NCBI RefSeq assembly: GCF_033568475.1
Contig: NC_133123.1
Span: forward strand, 159,851,753 to 159,915,752
DNA length: 64,000 nucleotides
Origin: Henckelia pumila
Taxonomy: Eukaryota; Streptophyta; Magnoliopsida; Lamiales; Gesneriaceae
Reading direction: 5' to 3'
Below, one piece after another: positions 57,675-64,000 of the stretch (position 1 is the first letter of the stretch; every line of letters starts with the position of its first letter). Both the position numbers and the translations under genes were made by a program. The notes below the pieces were generated by a model. The model ran no database searches. It saw nothing but the letters and a program-made list of their open reading frames with translations, and was not told the DNA's origin.

Positions 57675-58347
57675 ATTCTAAAAGCCTTAACTAAGCTATA
57701 GCATACTCCCTATTTACTATAAGGAGCCAGAGCTATACCTGTGTCCGTCTTCAGCCCATTGATGACGATTGCCCCAGAACTTGGGCACCACTCCACCGTA
57801 ACCCTGGAGCGCCTCTCCAACCTCCGGACCAAGCCTAGGAAGGCTAGAATCAACCTTAAAACACCTAGAATACTCTAAAACCGAGAGAGAAGATGTGAGA
57901 TTGGTGTGAAATTGTGGCCCTCGGAACCCCTATTTATAGGCCATGATCGGAAGCTCCGATCACCTGATCGGAAGCTCCGATCGGTGCATGTTTGCCACGT
58001 TTTGGACGGCCGAGATCGGAAGCTCCGATCTCCTGCATCTGGTCACGTGTTTAAATCTCCTTGACACCTATTTCTGGTTGAGATCAGAAGCTCCAATCTT
58101 AGGATCGGAAGCTCCGATCTTCCCGGAAGCTCCGAACTGTTTCTCATGTTTCCGAATTGGTTTTGGGCCCCCAAGACCCCCGGGACCTACCCCACCATTT
58201 TCGGACATTCTGGATCTGATTTTCTACTTATTTTTACCAAATAAGGACTCCTTAAACATGTTTTGACACTTTTAAAATTATATGTCATTTTCTAACATGT
58301 TTAAAATCACTTAATCTTGTAAAATGGAACCGGGCTACTACATTGAT

Positions 58348-60431
58348 GATGTACTCTTATCTGTTGTGGAACCCACTTGTTGCCCCCTGAGAATGTTCGT
58401 CTGGAAATATCAAAAGAATTCCTTGGCCCATTTGCCATGGTTCTTTCTCTATGTTCCTGAATCCTATCATTATTTCTACACCAATAGGTATTATCTTTGT
58501 AATTCTCTTTTCTAAACTCAAACAGCATATCTTTGGGAACCCAACCTTGTTTCACTTGTTTCCTCATACGCATCTCCTTGTCTCGTAGGAACTCCCTTTT
58601 TTGGTTGTTGAAGTTTCTTAGATCCGGAGTACTGACGTTCACTTGAGCCACTGTAGTAAAAGGATCTTCTTCTATCAACATGGTGTCTTTCTTCTCAGGG
58701 AACTTCAGTATCCCTTTGTAATCCTATCCTGGACAATGTTCCTGAGAGCCCAACAAGCATTGGTGATATGATTAAAAGAATTATGATACTTCCAATATTC
58801 TTTTCCTTTCAATTCCTCTTTTGTTGGGATATGATGATCTGTTGGGAAGGTGATAAAATTTTCCTTGACCAGGAAATCAAAGATCTCCTATATTTTTGAC
58901 ACATCAAATGTGTATTGTATGGCATTATGACCTTGCATCATTGAGGACCCTGATTTTATTGATTCTCCTGACTTGTGCTTTAAAAACGGGCATACAAAGG
59001 ATCCTGATTTACCTACCTCTGCCAATGCAACATTCTCCTTTTCTTGATAGTAAGAACCAACAATGGTTTTCTTTCTTCGAGACTCTTCCTGCAGGAGCTC
59101 TTCATACTCAGCCACTTTCGCGGCCATTTCATAGAAATCGCGGAATTCAGTTCCCTGAAACTTCTTCCTCAACTCAAAGTTTAATCCTCTTTGAGCCAAT
59201 TTGACGAATTCAGGTTCTGGAAGGAACACCTTACAACGGATTTTCAATTTCTTGAATCGTTCAATGAAAAACCATGCTGTTTCTCCAGATTTTTGAATTA
59301 ATCGGGATAGATCAGCAATACTAGTCTCTGGTTTCGTTCGATAGAACTGAGTATGAAACAACTTTTCTAACTCATTCCAGGTAAAAATAGAGTTCCTTGG
59401 CAATTGAGTGTACCACGTAAAAGCTGTCCCAGTAAGAGTATTTGGGAACAACCTCATTTTAAAGAATAGGAAATTTTCATAGTTAGCCAACATACCACAT
59501 CGAATGGTGAAACATGATATGTGTTCTGTAGAAGATTGATCATCATCCCCTGAGAACAATGTAAAATCAGGTACCTTGAAACCTTTGGGATAAGGATTAT
59601 TAAATTCAATGATCTCTGGATAAGGCTTGTGGAACTCTGGCCTAACCATTGGCCTAATCCCAGGTCCATATAGATCCTGCACCATTTCCCTCATTATATC
59701 CTGATCCATTGGTGTTGGCCCATTCAAAGGGTGAGAATAAATATTTGCCCCCCAAGCATTCATCATGGGATAAGGTCGAACAAATGTTTCTTCATACAAT
59801 CCAGGCTGAGCACCTGGATTTGTGACTGCAAAGCTCTGAATAACAGGTCCTTTTCCACTGGTTCATGGATTTGGAGGAACCCTACCCCTTTGTTCTTCTT
59901 CCCGTCGATGAGGAGGAGTATACCTTTCATTTTTATGAACAAAACCAGAATGTCCAGGGCGGCGAAAATCACCTGCCAGGGACCCTCCATTTGAACCACC
60001 ACCTTCATTTGGTTTATGGCTCTCTTCAACCATTTTCTTTGGATTAACTGTTGGTTCCTGTGTGACAGTAACTTAGGAACAGATTCCCCACTAGACTTAA
60101 TCTTACTCATCTCGCCTCGCATAAAACCCATGGCTGAAATCACCATCCTATGAGCCTCTTCCAGACGTTCCATGGTGCTTGAGACCACTATATCCATATC
60201 TTCAAATTTTTTCGATATTACGAAATCAAATTTCTCAGCAGGAACCAACAACATTTCTGGAATTCTGTTGGGCCTTCCATCTTCGCTAGTTTGGTGAATG
60301 TTTTCAACATTTTCACCCTCAATGTGCATTATTTCTGCATCAGCAACTTGTGAAATAGAACCCCCTGCACCATCTCCTTGTAATGCCTTGCCATCACCTT
60401 TCTCTTGATCTCTACGGTTCTTCGGTGCCAT
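58348..60431 (-). pseudogene. E2 gag, main part
   Basis: The start codon at 60429-60431 (MAPKNRRDQEKGDGKALQGD) is 28 bp past the 5' LTR. An acidic N-terminal region leads to a frameshift near 60010-60050. The second open part (59799-58888) carries the capsid: NPYPKGFKVPDFTLFSGDDD, ISCFTIRCGMLANYENFL, LTGTAFTWYTQLP, WNELEKLFHTQFYRTKPE, the retrotrans_gag pattern. A stop at about 58885 and another break precede EEDPFTTVAQVN (58681 onward). The frame leaves at VPQQIRVHHQ into E5 and resumes beyond E4 at 35777. Confidence 0.87.
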
Positions 60432-60433
60432 AA

Positions 60434-60459
60434 CTATCCCACTGGGCGTGCCAAAAATA
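60434..60459 (-). other. E2 primer-binding site
   Basis: Minus strand TATTTT then TGGCACGCCCAGTGGGA directly after the 5' LTR end GTGTGCAAACA. The TGG start fits a tRNA 3' CCA end; I do not assign the tRNA with certainty. Confidence 0.65.
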
Positions 60460-61150
60460 TGTTTGCACACAAAAATTGGCTCGAGCGAGTTAATTGCAGG
60501 TGTGCCAGGCATGCGAGTGCCAATTGAAAAATAACAAAATGAAAATAAAAATTTAACTTCTAACACCAAGCGAAAATGAGTCCCGGTTTCGTCGTCGGTC
60601 TCAAGTCCACCGGTAAAACACTAAAAAACTAAAATAAAGTAAAAGAAGAATTATTAATAGCAACCGAATATTGATTCTTTGCTACTGAAAATTCAAAATG
60701 ACAAGTGCTTGTCATAGTAACCACAAAAGAAAGTGTTGTAATAGTTCGAGGACCAAGCAAAAAGAAGCTAAGTATGTACGCTAAAATGTCAAGAAAATGA
60801 CAAGATGAAGGTACAAAATTTTTTGCAGAAAGATTGCTGAAAATATAAAGCTTTTTGAGAGCTATGTTCGATGTTGAGATGATGTATGTCTCCTCTTTCT
60901 TTCCGACGGCTCTTTTGTTCCCAATTCCATAACTTCCACCCCACTATCTCTAAAAAATGGGCCACGTTCTCCTCAATTGTTTTCTGACTTGGTCACCCTT
61001 TTTAAATATAACTTCCACTTAATTTCTTGTCGATGGATTTTCGTCTTCTGGGCTTCATTTTTGGTGGGCTGAACCACTCGAGCTACAAGGTTTTTAGGAA
61101 CTGGGCCAAGGAAGTCGAATTCATATAATATTTTATTTTATGGGCTAACA
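60460..61150 (-). repeat. E2 5' LTR
   Basis: TGTTTGCACACAAAAATTGG to TATGGGCTAACA, 691 bp, collinear with 16390-17081. Confidence 0.95.
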
Positions 61151-61378
61151 TGTAGTCATCAATAATAACGCCATCCAACTGACTCATTTCATCGAGCCTT
61201 TGGAGGGCAGCGTGATGGTGTTTCATCTTTACGACCACACCCAACAGTCTTCTGAATTCACAAGCGAAAGGTTTTGGCCTCACACTCACCATTTCACGAA
61301 ACAGACACACAAAATCATACAGCTCACGTTTACAACCGAAATCGAATCTGGGTTCGTGTGGTCTTAGTATCTTACACT
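61151..61378 (-). pseudogene. PPR protein, N-terminal piece of split pseudogene
   Basis: Reads FGCKRELYDFVCLFREMV, then FACEFRRLLGVVVKMKHHHA and LDEMSQLDGVIIDDY, the first PPR motifs of an Rf-like protein. The frame runs straight into the E2 junction (CTACA on the minus strand) and resumes as TLNIDINFY at 16389. Upstream the same frame meets stops (near 61387 and 61403); an ATG at 61425-61427 could be an old start. No clear mitochondrial presequence can be read, so the N-terminus is decayed or misplaced in frame. Confidence 0.78.
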
Positions 61379-61594
61379 ATGAAAATATGAAAATGGGTAG
61401 TCACTCAAAGTTGGATACGAGCAGCATTTCCCAAATATACAATTTTACTTTCATCTTTTTTTTTATTTTTGAGGGTGGACCCCGAAATGGACCACATTCC
61501 ACATTCATGCAGATGTTAAATCGAGATATGTGCACGAGCGACATGAATCTAAAAGAGGGAGCAACATGACCAACCCCAAGAGCATCCACCACAA
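61379..61594. other. Upstream flank of the PPR pseudogene
   Basis: A T-rich run (61450-61470) and no confident coding sequence. It may hold the old promoter or 5' end of the PPR gene. Confidence 0.4.
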
Positions 61595-61933
61595 TAGAGA
61601 TGTCAAAACGGGCCAGTGGGATGGGTCGGCCCATAACCCGTCATAACCCATCACTATGGGGGACGGGGCGGGCCGACTCACCTTTAAGCGGACTGGAAAA
61701 ACACCAAACCAACCCATCTATTTTAGGTGGCGGAACAGGCCAACTCGGAGGGCTCACTTGTGAATTGGCAGATTTTTGCGGGTGAACCCGCAACCTACCA
61801 CAACTCACCATTAGGCTAGGAGAGGCGGGGTGGCCGGCCTTTTAGGCGGGTTAGGATATTGCCAACCCAACACACCAATTTTGTATGGAGAGGCGGGCCA
61901 ACTCGACGAGCCTAGCCCATCTTGACACCCCTA
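61595..61933. mobile_element. hAT-like non-autonomous element (339 bp)
   Basis: Ends TAGAGATGTCAAAACGGGC and, reverse-complemented, TAGGGGTGTCAAGATGGGC: imperfect terminal inverted repeats of the common TAGGGGTGTCAA hAT type. Flanking 8-mers CACCACAA (61587-61594) and CCCCACAA (61934-61941) differ at one base, matching the 8-bp duplication of hAT. The interior is GGCGGG-rich with no transposase. Confidence 0.75.
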
Positions 61934-61941
61934 CCCCACAA

Positions 61942-62006
61942 TATTTCAGCAGGGAATATGCTCCACACGAAGATCGAACTCGCTGTTGAAGTTGCGTTCT
62001 CTGATC
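61942..62006 (-). other. Possible internal start of the older right-edge LTR element
   Basis: On the minus strand the LTR end CTAACA is followed by GATCAGAGAACGCAAC, which retains ATCAGAG of a tRNA-iMet type primer site (TGGTATCAGAG). This suggests that part of the interior remains here; it is weak. Confidence 0.35.
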
Positions 62007-63068
62007 TGTTAGATCTGGCACCCGGAGCAGCGGAAGTTTAAAAATTTTATTTTTCTGATCTGGAACTATTCCAGATCGTTGGGTGCTAGATCCATATGAT
62101 TAAAATAATAAACATAAAATTTTAAAAAAAATTTATCTTGATATCTCGAATCGATATTCTGGACACCAACAGATTTCTCTGCTCTTCTTGTATATCCCAG
62201 GAACCGATGACTCGCTCGATCAACTCCTGAATCAGGTTCACGAACAGAATTCTTAATCCCTCTGATAGACTGCACTAGAAATTCTATCAGAAGTTTTCTA
62301 CGAAGAGAATAAACAGATCTGATCTGTTTAATCAGACTGCAAATTCAAAATTTTGCAGACTGAATTTTCGAAAAACAGAGTAGAAGGGGGCGGCCACCTA
62401 GAGAGAGAGAGCTCTAGGGTTTTCGAAAATTTTGTATGCTGTTGTGTGTAATTTCTGTACTGCAATAACTTATTTATAACATGGGCTGCGAACAGCTTAG
62501 GGCCCATTAGTCATAAGTTCAAGTCTGAAAAGCAAAGCCCGCATGTTCTGAAATTAATATAAAATTTATCGTGACTCAAATTGATAACCCAATTTCAGTG
62601 GTTTCCAAAAATGGCATCCCAATGTCATTTTAGGAAATCTCACTCCCTTTACTCTTTCATAAGAAGTCCTACTTCTCATTTGCTAAATTTAACTCATTAA
62701 ATTTAATTATCTCAATGGGGATTAGAAATCTATTACTTTTGTAACCCTCAATGGTTAAGGGATACAGCTAGCCGTGGGCCCACAACTCCTTGTGACTCGG
62801 AACAACGATTTCCGACTTGCCCATCAAATCATGGTAAGAGCGCCTAGCAACATCGCCCCATGATTTCCTAGGTATCACTGTGCCTGCAAGAACCAGTAAG
62901 CTTTGGTTAGCGTACAGTTCGGTCCCTTCATCCAAATATCCCGATCGAATCAAAAACCATTGGTATATCGAGAGTTGTTCGAGATTCGATAACTATGCAA
63001 TACATCTTGAAGATAAAATAGTGACATCGCATGTGCAACTAGGAAACCAAGTAACCTAAAGCACATCA
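62007..63068 (-). repeat. Older LTR copy, minus orientation, truncated by insertion of its own family
   Basis: Left end TGTTAGATCTGGCACCCGG. A minus-strand TATA (TTATAAATAAG) lies at about 62468-62480. The segment from about 62848 to 63068 is the reverse complement of about 63775-64000, so both belong to one LTR family. Homology stops exactly at 63068/63069, where the younger copy starts. Superfamily not determined. Confidence 0.75.
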
Positions 63069-64000
63069 TGTAAGAGTGGGTGCCCAGTGAGCCAACTGTG
63101 TGGCTATGGGCTTTGTTGACTCTTTGTATAAACAATCTTTTGTTTAATATTATTTACACTTTTATGGCAATGACTTTATATTACTTCATATTGTTATATT
63201 GTGATATACTATTGTTGTTTTGATAAAGACCTTGAATATACTATAGTGTATGTAAGATGTGGTAGAACATGGAGATGTCTATCATGAAATACATCTTATA
63301 GTCACTGTATATTCTAAAACCGTTCCTAGTCGATTGAGCCGTCCGATAATAAGGATAAGGATCGCTCGAGTTTGAGACTAGCATTTGCGATGCGGAGTAC
63401 CACGTTTCATTGGTAGGGAACATGGAGATGTTCGAAGCATGCAAATGGATATTCATAGGATGAATAGTCGAACTACCCTATCCGGACTTTCCAAGTGGTT
63501 ATCACTTATCGAGTGGATAAAGTCCGCGGTTTTGGTTGTACACCATTAGTCCTTACGACTTGAAACATCATGGAGACTCTATATGCTAGTACTGTGCTTT
63601 GACTCGTTTACCGACTCTGAGGGGGTCATCAGGTGTCGAGATTGGGTACAGTTACGACACATATAGGAGTCAATGCATTGTTGTCAAGGATTCACCACAT
63701 ACTTGCGAGTGTGGATATCCTATGCGATCTGAGGAGATATTAGTGTGACAAATCTCTGGCCAGAGTACTTGATGTGATTTAAGAAATGGTTTCTTAGTAG
63801 CACATGCGATGTCACTAATTTGATCTTCAAGATGCATTGCATAGTTATCGAATCTTGAGCGACTCTCGATATACCAATGGTTGTTGATTCGATCGGGATA
63901 TATGGATGAAGGGACCGTACTGTACGCTAACCAAAATCTACTGGTTCTTGTAGGCACTATCAGTGATACCTAGGGAATCATGGGGCGATGTTGCTAGGCG
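63069..64000 (+). repeat. Younger LTR copy, plus orientation, running off the window
   Basis: Begins TGTAAGAGTGGGTGCCCAG and is non-coding throughout, with no in-window end. It is inserted after CACATCA in the older copy; in the family sequence that site reads CACATCAAGTACTC, so the join interrupts it. It contains a CATGGAGATGTCTATCATGA / CATGGAGATGTTCGAAGCAT internal near-repeat (63269 and 63420). Confidence 0.75.

Larger units (their letters stand above)
43107..58342 (-). mobile_element. E5: Tekay-like chromovirus inserted in E2 gag, itself split by E6
   Basis: LTRs are at 43107-44604 and 49234-58342 (the latter interrupted by E6). The perfect duplication TTGAT is at 43102-43106 and 58343-58347. 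About 7.6 kb without E6. Gag, protease, RT, RNase H, integrase and chromodomain-like tail are all present on the minus strand, with several single-base stops and loss of catalytic residues in RT, RNase H and integrase. Only 13 bp of unique E2 sequence (18 bp including target duplications) separates it from E4. Confidence 0.93.
49234..58342 (-). repeat. E5 5' LTR, split by E6 (49234-50048 and 57675-58342)
   Basis: The left part matches 43107-43920 and the right part matches 43918-44604; they meet at the E6 duplication ATTCT. TATA at 57930-57940 and the dyad array at 57944-58140 are in the right part, so E6 sits about 250 bp downstream of the TATA in transcription order and would separate this promoter from E5 coding sequence. 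Confidence 0.92.
16390..61150 (-). mobile_element. E2: Tat-lineage Ty3/gypsy retrotransposon, host of E3, E4 and E5
   Basis: LTRs are at 16390-17081 and 60460-61150; the perfect target duplication TGTAG is at 16385-16389 and 61151-61155. Removing E3, E4 and E5 leaves about 11.6 kb. Minus-strand order: 5' LTR, PBS, gag, protease, RT, RNase H, a second archaeal-type RNase H, integrase, then an antisense gene and the 3' LTR. The double RNase H and the antisense ORF are hallmarks of the Tat/Ogre lineage. Stops and frameshifts occur in gag, pol and the antisense gene. The gag frame runs through both the E4 and E5 junctions once one copy of each target duplication is discounted, confirming the nesting. 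Confidence 0.93.

Noticed and set aside
62950-63957. Short open frames in the right-edge LTRs as genes
   Set aside because: Fragmentary and in repeated LTR sequence; no protein family recognised.
1-64000. tRNA or rRNA genes
   Set aside because: No cloverleaf with box A/B or rRNA-like stretch was recognised; the tRNA-like sequences seen are only primer-binding sites.

Overview
This window is plant nuclear DNA, most likely from a eudicot. The evidence is a pentatricopeptide-repeat (PPR) gene of the Rf-like (fertility-restorer-like) type, LTR retrotransposons of the plant-specific Athila, Tat and Tekay lineages, AT-rich spacers and spliceosomal introns. There is no bacterial gene organisation. 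Almost the whole window is one nested stack of transposons, and I see no intact host gene.

Host layer: a minus-strand PPR pseudogene lies in three pieces: N-terminal about 61151-61378, middle 15387-16389, C-terminal 3117-3605. Two LTR retrotransposons split it. E1 (3606-15386, Athila-like) is flanked by the exact 5-bp target duplication TTGGG. E2 (16390-61150, Tat-lineage) is flanked by the exact 5-bp duplication TGTAG. With the insertions disregarded, the PPR reading frame continues across both junctions, interrupted by in-frame stops and one frameshift.

Inner layers: E2 is a roughly 11.6-kb element swollen to 44.8 kb by three further insertions. E3 (21448-32020, Tekay-like chromovirus) sits in its integrase region. 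E4 (35778-43088, large non-coding LTR element) and E5 (43107-58342, Tekay-like) sit 18 bp apart in its gag. E6 (50049-57674, Tekay-like, opposite strand) sits in one LTR of E5. A 1.5-kb copia coding fragment without LTRs sits in one LTR of E3. All elements except E6 are transcribed on the minus strand.

E2 also carries, downstream of and convergent with pol, an antisense intron-containing gene (about 17411-20423, plus strand). Its product resembles the plant mobile domain (PMD) proteins. LTR promoters of E4 and E6 share a module of TCGGA-N3-TCCGA dyads around TGACG (as-1-like) sites and a TATA box. E3 LTRs carry three roughly 32-bp palindromes. E1 LTRs carry GGCGCGCC-rich arrays.

Flanks: the left edge holds part of a SIRE-like LTR (1-888, minus), a 104-bp tandem repeat (4 copies) and a possible Helitron 3' end. 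The right edge holds a 339-bp hAT-like non-autonomous element and two copies of one LTR family, the younger inserted into the older in opposite orientation, which makes a large inverted repeat.

Every retroelement coding region I examined carries stops, frameshifts or lost catalytic residues, so none looks autonomous as it stands.
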